A stretch of 64,000 nucleotides of DNA from Merluccius polli (lineage: Eukaryota > Chordata > Actinopteri > Gadiformes > Merlucciidae), in NCBI GenBank assembly GCA_030340625.1, contig JAOPHQ010003988.1, positions 223,501 to 287,500 on the forward strand. The letters run 5' to 3'. The notes beneath the pieces are model-generated. The model was not told the origin of the DNA. It worked only from the letters and a program-made list of their open reading frames with translations, and did not search any database. Numbering within the stretch: the stretch's first letter is position 1; each line of letters opens with the position of its first letter. The translations under genes were made by a program, and so were the position numbers. Positions 1 through 11,944 of this stretch are shown piece by piece.

Positions 1-24
1 ACCTGTTTTGGCTCTGGCCTTAAC

Positions 25-30
25 TTTAAT
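25..30 (-). promoter_or_regulatory. otc: Candidate poly(A) signal of OTC copy 1 (ATTAAA)
   Basis: ATTAAA on the minus strand lies about 97 nt past the stop codon. It is the common variant signal, and I saw no AATAAA closer to the stop. The transcript end may lie left of the window. Confidence 0.4.
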
Positions 31-126
31 AAATTGCTAACATACAACAGTGAGAATAATCATCCAGTCTTGCCTCAGTTGAATTGACTGAAACTGTAAA
101 CATTATTTAAAAGTGTAACGCTGAGG

Positions 127-3100
127 CTAAAACCTTGGCATTTTAGTCTGTGGGGTGTAGTCAGCCAGCAGAGAGACCATTAGACCCTAAAAGAAAAAAA
201 CAGTGTTGTTGATAAAGCGACAAGTAATACAAAAAATATAAAAATTTAAAAACATAATAAAACACTGGCAAAAAAACACTGGCATTTTACTTGTGTGTAA
301 TAATAGTTGTTAGAATGACGTAGGGTGGCAGACATTACAGAATGTAGGTTTAAACATGGAACCAACGCTCAATGAACCTCATCTGTGGTAAAACCGGTAA
401 AACCAACTCACCATGATGGTCCACTTCCTATTCTCGGCCTCGGGGAAGACCAGTGAGCGGGGAGAGTAGAAAACCTCGTCGTCCACCTCCTCTGGTTTCC
501 GAGGGAGACAGTGCAGGAAGGTCCAGTCTGGATTGGCCACACTTCCTGTCTGGTGTGGACACAACCACAACCCAAGAGGATGGTTATTAAACTCTTATCA
601 AAAGGTACTTTTTGTTTTGTTTTTTAATTTGTCGTTTCTTGGTCTTAGCAGGACTCAAGTGGTTACCTTCTTGGTAATCTGGTAGCCATGGAAGTCTTTT
701 AATCTTTTCTTCTTCTCTTCTTCCTGTCCCATGCTGACCCAGGTGTCGGTGACCAAAACATCGCTGCCCTTTGCTGCCTCCATCGGGTCAGAGGTCATAA
801 CTAACTGAGTCCCGTGCTGAGGAGAAATGTGACGTAGACACCAGTATTTTACATGATTATTTTTACACACGTCCGTGGTTGCGTCTGTAACTTATGTATG
901 AATCAAATAACCCAGTTTTTAGATAGAACCTTGCCTGTTTGGAGAGTCGTTGTGCCTCCTGAACCATGCTGCCTTCTGGCTCATAACCCTGAGAGTGACA
1001 TACAGAATGAGGTTTTATTTTTTTAAACAAGTCATGTCTGTCCATTATGGCACCCATCTGCTTATTATGGCACTCATTGCACTCCTAACCATCCCTAGAA
1101 GGAGTGGTCTCCCACTCTGCGTTCCCTCTCAAGGTGGCTGGTAAAATTTGAACATTCACTAGCCATTTGGCAGGTGGACAAAAAAGTTAATTTTGCACTC
1201 TGACCATGAAAATATGATGGAATAAGAAAGTTTTAACTCAAAATGTTAAATGTATCCCCCCCCTACCATACCACAGCCCAAGGAAACACTTAGGATCCCG
1301 TAAAGATGAACAAACCTTGGGGGTGGCGATTCTAAGATGGACGCCCAGTTTGGCCGCGGTCATCATGAAGGAGTGGAGCACGTTGTTTCCATCTCCGATC
1401 CAGCTCACCGTCAGACCGTCCAGTTTCCCATAATGCTCCTGTAATTAAACTGTGGTAAGTGGCAGGAGAGGAGCTACCTCGCCGTGGCTCATTATACATG
1501 ATCTGTATTTACTTTAAAATCTCTTTGGATAAAACTGTCTCCTAACTCACCAAATAAATGTGAGTGACTACCCAACCCAAAACTATGTTGCTTAATTGAG
1601 GTGTAGGCTAGTAATTTAATTAGCGTGAAGGAGGGCCAGCACCTGTAAGGTGAGGAAGTCAGCCAGAATCTGGATTGGGTGGTAGAGATCAGACAGGCCG
1701 TTAATGATGGGTATAGAAGCCTCTTTTTCCAGCTCCTCCAACGTAGAGTGGCTGTACACTCTGGCCAACACGATGTCACACAGCCCAGAGAGGACCCTGC
1801 AAGGACAGCCATGAAGTTAGGTTACCCCTCAGCTCCACCGGAGAAAACGAGTGTTGCGTCTAATGAGCGTTCCTTCAACATTTTTATGCTCTAAATAGGT
1901 AATTGCCGGTGACTTGTCTTGAGAATTTCAGTGCCCAGTCTGACTGCGTTGTTAAAAAAGACTTGAATTTTAAAATGTTTATTCGACTGGGAGACGAACA
2001 AGCTTCAATTCTCAATGGCGAATGCTAGTGTCGACTCACTTTCACTGAAAAATTATGACATTCTTTGATTGTTTTCAATGTACAAAGAATCAGTTTGCCT
2101 GTGGTTGCTGGCTTTATCTGACAAGCAGCCAAGAAAAACTAAACTATTCTTTTTATAGTGATCCATGAACCAAATATTTGAATTGAACTGCAACATTAAG
2201 CAGCAAATGTTTATTTGTACTTCATTGATTATCAAAATTCAATTTGATTAATTTTCTGTCGATCGACTAATCGATTCATCGACTAATCGTTGCAGCCCTA
2301 CAGTTGACTTAACATAACCATGTAGATGGATAGATTCCTTATTGATGCAGAATGTGAATGGAGATACCTCGCCGTGTCTGTGTGGCTCTCATTCACACCC
2401 AGATGGATGTCTTGGGACGTGAGGAAACACGGGTGACCCCCCAGGAGCGCAAAACCTGTAAGGGAAGCCATACACCCATACTAGAACCACGCATTATTAC
2501 TTTACTTGATGAACAAAAAGTCATTGGTGCTAATGAAACAAACAACTCAATATAACCACCTTTAGTGTTGAGTGTATGTGTTATATCAACACAGCAGTAC
2601 GTAAAGAGAGAGTTTTTGTGATGTGCAACTGAAAGTGGCCTCTCAGCACTTCTATTGTATTGTGTATTAAGTTGAATACTGGGCCCCTGAACACAGCAGC
2701 CAGTGGGATTTCAGACAGATATACAGGGCAGCGTACATTTTAAGGGCATTCAATTCGTACTAATGAGATGATGCAATAGTGACATGTATTGGTAAATGAA
2801 CACATGTATACATTGAGTAAAACACATGGCATTAGTATAGGGCCAACCTGTTTCAGTGGACACTCTGGTTCTGGTGCTCCTCTTCTCAAATATCATGGCA
2901 ATGGATTTCCCTTGAAGAAGAGGAAGGTACTAAAATAGAAATATGACAGTTACCTTGATTTCCCAAAATTGCCATACAACACAACTAACGCACATTCATT
3001 GAATATAATGTGTGTATTTCCCAAAGACAGCATCTTATGTTTGCTACCTGTTTTTCATGTTTGATCCGGTGTTTTAAATCCCCCGACACCCACAGGAGAC

Positions 3101-3409
3101 TCTTGATTTCATCTGAATTAAAATCTTTCAGTGAGAGCAAACTGCGCCCCATCAGACTCACTGGACCCAGGGGTGCTGCACCCACCATGCTGGAAGGAAG
3201 TAATCAAGTTATTCACTGCATAATATTTTACTGTTTTTTCCTTAAAGTAGTAAGTGTCTTCGTAAACAAAGTAAATCTGCTCGCCTCTGCCATTTAAAGC
3301 ATTGTATTATCTCTTACCTAAGTCCCCTCGCGCGGATTGTTTGGACATGTTTCCAACTTTTGAAAATAGAAGTGCTTACAACGAAAACTTTAGACATCGC
3401 TAAACTCAT
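127..3409 (-). CDS. otc: Ornithine transcarbamylase, copy 1 (intact, 10 exons)
   Basis: This mitochondrial-matrix enzyme makes citrulline from ornithine and carbamoyl phosphate. Exons in transcript order are 3318-3409, 3048-3189, 2848-2929, 2368-2455, 1643-1796, 1316-1438, 935-988, 667-816, 412-549 and 127-186. They join without a frameshift into 1083 nt, or 360 residues (human 354). Exons 3-10 (82, 88, 154, 123, 54, 150, 138, 60 nt) have the lengths known for human OTC. Residues 1 to about 32 are basic, Ser-rich and nearly free of acid, as in a transit peptide. Carbamoyl-phosphate motif STRTR is at 96-100. HPIQ, GDGNN, DTW-V-SMG (ornithine loop, about 273-275) and HCLP (catalytic Cys about 309) are all present. 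The chosen ATG gives the phase-2 exon 1 typical of the family. Intron 7 has a GC donor (CAG|GCAAGG); the other donors are GT. I am very sure of the identity, less sure of the exact start. Confidence 0.95.
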
Positions 3410-4124
3410 CGAGTTGTTTGATAGTAACGATGGTAAAGTCTTTCACCAGAAGTGATTTCTGCACAACAGACTGCGTGTCACCCTAACCCCAACACACTGC
3501 ATGTAACCTAACCCCAGCAGCAGTCTGCATGCCGCAGCATGCGGCCGCTGCGTCACTAACCACGCCCACGGGGCGTGTCTTTTAATAGATCTATCATATG
3601 ACCTCATATCTTTAATTAAGGAAATAGACCAATAACGTAATTTTTTTAATCGGTATTGTATGTGGTGTATAGTGAAAACAGCAAGAGGACACATTTGTAT
3701 ATGTTTTAATGTTTTAGAGCATGAAGCATGATTAAAAGATGAACTCATCTTCCATCTCTGTTTATTTCATTGAAAGATGACACAGGGTATGGTAGGCCAA
3801 TGTGTGTGGTTGAGTGGGGCTGCACACCTGTGGTCATGGCACACAGGATAAACCAGATCACCACACACACTCAGGGAGAGAGCGCTGTCATGACAGCATA
3901 GTCCATCTGCTCTGGCTTCTAACAGCTTGTCAACTCTCCAATAAACTGGTTTATACAACCTCTACATGTGTACCAGAGTGTGTCAGAGGAGCACAGCAAA
4001 GCCACTTACATGTAGGCCTACAATGTATGTACAGGCACAATTTTACGCCACATAGTAATGGATATTGATGGTCTGGACAGGCAATAAAATACAAAAAATC
4101 AACAATGTAACATTGGTATATTCA
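3410..4124. other. Intergenic space between the OTC copies, with the copy-1 promoter region
   Basis: No coding sequence was recognised. The part next to exon 1 of copy 1 has a GC-rich patch (about 3525-3580) and a CACGCCC box. On the minus strand, AGACACGCCCC at about 3572-3582 also occurs upstream of copy 2. The rest looks unstructured. Confidence 0.5.
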
Positions 4125-4130
4125 TTTATT
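4125..4130 (-). promoter_or_regulatory. otc: Poly(A) signal of OTC copy 2 (AATAAA)
   Basis: AATAAATAAA on the minus strand lies about 107 nt downstream of the stop codon, a typical short 3' UTR. Confidence 0.6.
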
Positions 4131-4236
4131 TATTTGAATTTGTTACTGTTGATGAAATATAGACATTGACTTTCAATGACTTTCCGTGTTAAGGTAGCCT
4201 CAGTTCGATTTAAACTCTAAAGCAATAATTGAGAAG

Positions 4237-7082
4237 TTAAAAGGCTGGCATAGGTCTTTGTGGGGTGTAGTCAGTCAGCAGAGAAACCATTAGACCCTGC
4301 AAGAGGAATACAAATAAATGATGAAAATGAAAAAGTTCAACTCCGTTACATTTCCTGACTACTATGGTTGAAAATCAAGTAACCCGTCACCATGATGGTC
4401 CACTTCCTATTCTCGGCCTCGGGGAAGACCAGTGAGCGGGGAGAGTAGAAAACTTCGTCGTCCACCTCCTCTTGTGTCCGAGGGAGACAGTGCAGGAAGG
4501 TCCAGTCTGGATTGGCCACACTTCCTGTCTGGTGTGGACACAACCACAACCAGATATTTCTGTCAGAAATCACTCATGTCATAGATGTAACCATTTATTG
4601 TATGACATGGTAATACACTTTCGTTTGGCGGTATGGTTCCACGCTTTTTGGGTGCTCCCCGCTGTTGGATTTAAAGCATGACATACAGATGTCAGATACA
4701 GCATAACAACATTTGACAACAGGGAGCACTATACAATATATCTCAACCCAGTGTGTAGACATACAATATAGAGCAGAACCAAAATAGGTGAAGGCTGGGG
4801 TGGTGGTGGGTGAAATCCAGCTCAGCACTTAACGTCGCAGAGTGTGTATGAGATGGAAGGTCTTAAATTGATTGCCAATCAGTGTACATGATTTGGTCGA
4901 GTTACCTGACAGCTGATAGGTGGTGCGTGACTAGAGTGTCTGGCCAGAATTAACTACGACCATATATCAGGACAGCTATAACCTTCGTCAGACAAATGGG
5001 ATGAGGCCAAAGAAAATGTTGAATTGCCTCAGATTCCTCTGCTTTATATAACATTCTTCTAATTAGTATTCTGCGGTTACCTGTTTGGTAATTTGGTAGC
5101 CATGGAAATCTTTTAATCTTTTCCCCCGCTGTTGTTCTTGCTCCATGTTCACCCAGGTGTCGGCAACCAACACATCACTGCCACGAGCTGCTTCCATCGG
5201 GTCAGAGGTCAGAACTAACAGAGTCCCGTGCTGAATCCAGAATTGAGGGAGATAATAAAAAATATATATTATATGAATTTCTTGGGAAAAACAGCAACTA
5301 ATGATTGTGTAGAAGAACCTCACCTCCTTGGCAAGTCTCTGTGCTTCTTCAATCATGCTGGCTTTCGGCTCATAACCCTGAGAGTAAAAGAATAAACAAT
5401 TGACTTTGCTGTTGATGCTTGCTCTTGAAAACATATTAGAATTATATTTAGACAAAAAAATCTTATTATTCACAATATTATAATTATACAATAATTAAAC
5501 ATTCCAAAAAAACAAATGTATCCAAGAGTAAACATATAGTACGCAGGGGATTATCAGACAGCAACGGGCAAACCTTGGGTGTGGCGATCCTCATGTGGAC
5601 TCCCAATTTAGCAGCGGCCATCATAAAGGAGTTGAGGATATTATTACCATCTCCAATCCAACACACCGTTAGTCCCTCTAGTTTCCCATAATGCTCCTGC
5701 AAAGAGGTGGTCAGCGCAGAACACAAAACAGCATCATATAAGTTGTGGACCATTTGAAGTAGGCCTACAAAATGGTCGTATGTAGTGTTCGTACGTTTTC
5801 TTGTACCTGTAAGGTGAGGAAGTCAGCCAAGATCTGGACAGGGTGGTAGATGTCAGATAAGCCATTAATGAATGGGATAGATGCATGTCTAACCAGCTCT
5901 TCCTGTCTGCGGTGATTGTACACTCTAGCCAGGATAATGTCACACAGTCCAGACAGGACCCTGAAGCCACAAGAGAAACGCCTGGTGTTAAATTTCTCCT
6001 ATTCCAATCTTCTCCTGCAATGACCAAGGTTTCCCCAACGCCTTTTAAAAGGCAATGTTATCTTATCATTGTATCATTATTGTCCTCCTTAGCATCTAAG
6101 GCTTCACATGGTTTCTGTGCAAGAATTAAAGTTTTAATCAAGTAAATCACCTAGCTGTATCAGCGGGACTCTCTTTCTCACCCAAATGGATGTCTTTTGG
6201 TACAAGGAAGCAAGGGTGACCACCCAAGAGAGCAAAACCTGCAAAGAATAGACCACAGCTGGTTTTACTCGCAAAGCATCTACATTTAAGGACTTTATAT
6301 TTCTAGAGAAATGTGAAAAAAGGTTTCAAAAATTGAATTAGGTAAGCTAAAATTAGATGTGCAGCATTTTTCATAAATATCTGATTTGTAGGTGTTTGAA
6401 TGAAATAAAATAGTCATAGGACTTACAATGTAGCCTAATTTTAGTATTTTCTGAACCATAGGCTATGCCTCTGTAATGACAATTCGCTTTCAGCTAATTG
6501 GTTAATGTTTCATTAAGTAAATGCTCAACAAATCTATAATGTCTGCCTAATTAAACCATTCACTTAATTGTCAAAAATGTAGGCTACCTGCTTCAGTGGA
6601 AAGTCTGGTTCTGGTGCTCCTCTTCTCAAACAGCATCGCCATCGATTTGCCTTGAAGAAGAGGAAGGTACTGAAGTAAAGAAATAACCGTTAGGCCTATG
6701 TTTATTAGGCTATTTAATGAAGAAATATACATATAGGCCTACATATAGGCCTACCTGTTTTTCATGTTTAATACGGCGTTTTAAATCCGCTGAAACCCAC
6801 AAGATGTTCTTGATTTCATCTGCATTGTAATCTCTTAAAGTGAGAAAACTTCGTCCCTTCAAACGGACTGGACCAGGTCCATTGCTGCGAGGTGAGACAT
6901 TTTATAACATAATTGTATTTAATGCTTGGCTTCTGCTGTAGGCCTATTTATATTAAGATAGACCTATACATTACATTTTCAGAGTTATTTAAAATAACTT
7001 ATCTCATTCCCCTGACACGACTGTTCATAAAATTTAAACGTTTTAAAAAAGAGCCATTCACTGAGGAAAGTGTTGAGGACAT
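4237..7082 (-). CDS. otc: Ornithine transcarbamylase paralogue, copy 2 (altered substrate loop)
   Basis: Exons in transcript order are 7003-7082, 6755-6884, 6588-6669, 6151-6238, 5807-5960, 5574-5696, 5324-5377, 5081-5230, 4391-4528 and 4237-4296. They total 1059 nt (352 residues) with no stop or frameshift, and phases equal those of copy 1. STRTR (about 88-92), YHPVQ, GDGNN, DTW, HCLPR and the AENRKW segment are kept, so carbamoyl-phosphate binding and fold look intact. The SMG ornithine loop reads NME (about 265-267), and the exon-4 segment before DTA is diverged ([12 protein letters not shown]). Exon 1 encodes a Ser/Arg-rich leader with little acid, but at its expected end the sequence is AG|ATAAGT instead of AG|GTAAGT; reading on meets TAA at once. 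The introns rule out a processed copy. It may be a neofunctionalised enzyme, a recent pseudogene, or an active gene with a rare splice site or base error. OTC descent is certain; ornithine activity is doubtful. Confidence 0.88.
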
Positions 7083-7446
7083 TTATCTACCGTGCTGCAG
7101 CGCACTCTGGCTGCCCAATGAAACACCTGTACAGGTACACACTGGTTGGATGTATTATAGAGGGCGACCTTGGGACGGCAGGGGGCGTATCTAGTGGGCA
7201 GGGGGCGTGTCTAGTTTGCAGGCGGCACTAGACACGCCCCCATGATTGATTCATGTATTCACTCGTTCTTCTGCGCAGCGCATATACCGTAATTGCATCT
7301 GTAGAAGCGCAACAACATTTGAACGGCTGCCGCCTGGAGCACTTCATTTCCACCCGCCCCCTCTGACGTTTCATTCACTCACCTGACGTTTCATTCACTG
7401 ACCTGTGTGGCCTTGTGGCGGGTATGAAGGGGTGAGCAGCTGGGCT
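7083..7446. promoter_or_regulatory. Bidirectional promoter region between OTC copy 2 and RPGR
   Basis: The two start codons diverge with only 364 bp between them. On the OTC side there is a TATAATA-like box (minus, about 7153-7159). Around 7177-7241 are two tandem GGCAGGGGGCGTRTCTAGT units followed by an inverted CTAGACACGCCCCC, which together can form a hairpin. On the RPGR side a 20-bp sequence starting CTGACGTTTC is repeated in tandem (7363-7402), each copy with a TGACGT CRE-like half site. The promoter role is inferred from position and motifs. Confidence 0.6.
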
Positions 7447-10400
7447 ATGATGACAGGAGAGACCGAGGCTGACATACCAGGTGAGAGCATTTCCCTCTGA
7501 ACATTTACTCATTCAGCAGCTTATTGTGAGGCTGGTCGGTGTGTTGAAGCTGCTGCTATTTCTGTCTGCTGCTGAGACTTAAGGCTGGAGGTCTGACAGG
7601 TTGGGCTGGGATTTAGTTCAAGGGACACTTTGTACGCCGTTTCACCGTTAGGTAATTTCAAGTTCAATAAGTGAGGAACATGTCGTTGATGTCAAATTGC
7701 CCATGTGTCAACCTCTAACCCACCGTCCCCCTCAGAAAAAGGAGCCATCTTCACATTTGGAAAGAGTAATGTTCAAAGTCAATTCTGGTTGAAAAACGAC
7801 CATGCAGTGAAAATAGCTTGTGGGGATGACCACACTGCTGTAATCACAGGTAGGCTCCCTGTCTGGACCGTAATACCAACTTGTCTATTTGGTGGTGATT
7901 CCTCTCCCAATATATCATTTATTATATGATTTCATTATGCCTATATAATCTTACCAAACTTAACTTTTAAATAAGATATATTCCCCTCTGGCTTTGGTGA
8001 CAAAGAAACTCACCCCTAAATAATGTTTCAAGTTTTGAGTAATAAAGTAAGATAATAAATAATATACTGTAACTGTTCTTAAGTCAGCCTGTATGCCTTA
8101 CAGGTAAAGGAAGATTGTTAATGTTCGGTAGTAATAGCTGGGGCCAACTTGGACTGGGGCAGCAGACATCCGCCATCAAACCCACCTTTGTTATAGGTCT
8201 GTACAAACTTGAAGCAGGTCAGCAATTGTTTTATTTGTAGATGTAGTTTGGTGTGAGTACTGTATATGTTTTGACATATACTTCTGTTTGTAGCTTTCAA
8301 GCCGGAGAGGGTGAAGCTTGTAGCGTGTGGAAGAGATCACACCATCGTCTGTACCTGTAAGATAAAGTTCCCATATTATTGTTTACTCTTCTTTATAGTG
8401 CAGGAATACTATCAACATTTTCAGTTTTATTTTGTTGGGGTTTGGTTGTGGAGAATAGGTGAATAAAGTTTGTGATTTGAATCATATGCAGATTTGTAAC
8501 GTAACATGGCAGTTAACTAAATTACTTAGACATGTCAGTATTTAAATTTGCATTTAGATATTTATCCAAATGACTTCCAAGCATGAGATAGTCAAAGCCA
8601 TCATACATCAACATTGAGTACAGAATAGACATAGGAATCAGAAACCAGGGTAATTATTATCCCTTGTACAATAATCAAGTGCTTGCATTAATTTGCTACA
8701 TCACAACAAAAGTATACAACAATAGTCTACATCACTGAAATATTTAGAATCAATTACAGCAACCACTTTGAGATGGAAAACATCCCTATGACTTTCGTTG
8801 CTATGCCTGTATTATAACGTAAATTGTTGCAAGCGTACACGTCGGTTTTGGTGAAGAGAATGGTAGGTGTCATAATACATGCCTGTCTGTTTGCAGGGCG
8901 AGGGAGTGTGTATGTCACGGGACGCAACATGGAGGGCCAGCTCGGTCTCGGACACTGTAACGACACCAGACTCTTTCAGCAGATGCCGCCTTTCTGTCAT
9001 CATGCACCGCTCAAAATGCTTTCTGCAGGATGCAACACGTCAGCCGCCTTGACAGGTCAGAAAAGGGGGGAACAATTTTTCATCGCACCGGTAGATCACC
9101 GGTCAGCTGTATTTCCCCCCCCAAAAAAAACCAGTGTGTCAGCACTAAGACTATAGCCTTACTCAGCCCAGCATTTCATCATCGGTTGCGTGTTGTACCT
9201 GGCAGAGGACGGACGGGTGTTTGTGTGGGGGGACAACTCGGTGGGCCAGATCGGGCTGGGAGAGGAGAGCTTCGCCCTGGAGCCCAGGGAGCTGAATGTG
9301 GGCCAACTGGTGACATGGGTGTCATGTGGTAACTACCACTCTGCCTTGGTCACAGGTAATTCACACACGCACACGCAAACAGACAGATAAATGCAGCATG
9401 CGCATGCAAGTTTGATTTTCTTTCAGCTGTTTTCCATTTTAATTTGACTGAAGAATAAACTAAACAAACCTTTTGGATGACATGAATACATGGTTTTTCC
9501 CTGTGTTTTCCCGGTGTGGTTTGTTGCGTCAGTCAGCGGAGATCTGTACACGTTTGGTGAGAGTGGCAACGGACGACTGGGTCTCTACCCGGAGCAACTG
9601 ACCAATCACAGAGAGCTGCAGCGGGTGCAGGCCATTCCAGAGCAGGTCATTCAAGTGTCCTGTGGAGGAGAACACACTGTGGTCCTCGCTGGTATAATAC
9701 AGGATGATGGTTGCTACACAGCTTGATTTTTAAAATAACAGGGAGTGCTTTCTGTATGTAGGGGTGTCGATACAGATTGACGCAATGCAGTAACATTATC
9801 TTTAATGTCCTCTCTATAATCAAACAAACAAATGACACTTCTCTGGAAACGATAGCAGTAGTTACATAGTAAATAATCTTGACATCTTCTTTCTCATTTC
9901 TCCCCTATGATCTTCTATTCTATTTTATTCAGAGGAGGAAGTGTACACATTTGGCCGAGGTCAGCACGGCCAGCTGGGCCAGGGAACCTTTCTGTTTGAG
10001 GCAGATTTTCCCAAACCGCTGCCACTCTTCCACAAAGGCAGCGTCCGCCACATCACATGTGGAGAGGGCCACACCGCTTTAATCACCGGTAAGCTATCTC
10101 ATTTGACCTGTCATATAATATACATAATATCCGGTCTGTTTGTTGTTGTGTCTAATCAAGTCTCGCCAAGGTGAAATCTCGCTCTGAACTCGCCTTGGCG
10201 AGACTTGGTTAGACACAAAAACAAACAGACCGGATCAAGCGAAAGATAAATACAAATGTTAATGCCCTATAGGCTTGCTGCCCATTTCACGGCAGATGGT
10301 TGTAGCACTCTCCTTCAATACTGGACCAATTGCAAAAATTGTTGTCCACATTAGTCCCCTAAATGACGGGATAATAGGGTCCAGGCGGAAAAATTATCCT

Positions 10401-11387
10401 AAAGTTATCCTTTAATGAGCTGCCAGTGGTATTCACTGTACTTTTATGAAGTGTACATAATATAGCCTATGTACCTTTCAGCAATGCATGATTTGTGTGT
10501 ACCTTTTTTATTTGTAAAAGGTACATGATTGTACCTTTGAGCCTACATTTGTGAAATTTGTACCCTTTTTAAAGAACAAAAATGTACCTTCACTGTACCT
10601 TTTATTACTGAGTGTATACCGTGGATATTGGCACGGCTGTGACAGTGGCAGGCACAATGCGCAGTGGTGGAAATACTCTGCTCTTATCAAACCTATAAGA
10701 ATATATTCATATTATTTTCTGTGTGAATTTTATGAATATGTTTTGAATAATCGTCTTTTTTTTTTTTTTTTTTGCGCATGTATTGCAAATTTCTCCACGC
10801 TTTAGAGCCAAATGAATAGCTATTTGCATGCTAAACCCCCCTTTGATGGGTATGTCGCAAACTTACCGCTGGCCTCACAAATTCAGACCTTTGAATAAAT
10901 CGGTAAGACTGACAGGAAGTCTTCAATACTCCCGTCGTGCTGCTGCTGGGGGGGCAGGACTCTGGAAGCGCCCCTCACGTGTTTGCACCTAGTCCTGAAT
11001 CCCCTCCATTCATTTCGGTGGTGGTGGGGGGGGGGCAGAGCGTCTGCACACCTTGCGGACCTCAAAGGCTCAATCATCAAGCCTCAAAGAGGTCCTGCTA
11101 GACTTGAGCAGCCCCCCCAGCAGGACCACCCCATGTTCCGCCCGGTTCCGCTCCACTTGTTGCCTTCCTTTCACAGACAACGGGCAGCTGTACACGTTCG
11201 GCAACGGTCGCCATGGGAGACTGGGTCTGGAGGAGGAAGACTTCATCAACCAGTTCCGCCCCACGCGCTGCACGCGCCTCCGGAAATTCAGTGTTCACCA
11301 AGTGAGTGGTGCGCACGTGCTGCCATGTCAGTTAACGTTAATGACGCAATGAGCTAGGTTAGGGATTGGGTGAGAGAGAAAAGGAAG

Positions 11388-11423
<36 letters not shown>

Positions 11424-11911
11424 GGACATGTAACCAGGTGACCTGTGGTGGTGCTCACATGCTGGTACTTGCGACCACGAGACCTCCAGATAATGAGGTA
11501 GAGGAGATGGCCAAGGATGCCAGCGATGGTCGCCTGGAGGAGCTGAGCTACAGTGACCTTCCCGTCTCCTCAGGCTCGGCTCGGTCTCGACGCAGAAACA
11601 GGGTAATCAGAACCCAGTCCATATACCATAGTCCTCCACCGCCTACACATCTCAATCACTCACGACTGTTGTAAAACTATGTTGATCTCAGCCCATCACA
11701 TGTATTATCTATGGGCCTCGTAAAGCGTGATATAAGGGAGTGTAGTGGTTATTTATATTCAGCAGGGGGCAGTGTTTGTTCATAATGATGGACTTTTGAT
11801 TGGGTTGAGTTGCTAAACAACCTCCTGTGGGAGCTAAACATCTTATTATTATTCATCCATGGCCAAATGGCTGTGACGCCATATTTACCTAAGGTGATGG
11901 TTTTTCAAGTA

Positions 11912-11944
<33 letters not shown>

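Noticed and set aside
4237..7082. Processed OTC pseudogene
   Set aside because: It keeps nine introns at the same positions and phases as copy 1, with no poly(A) tail or frameshift.
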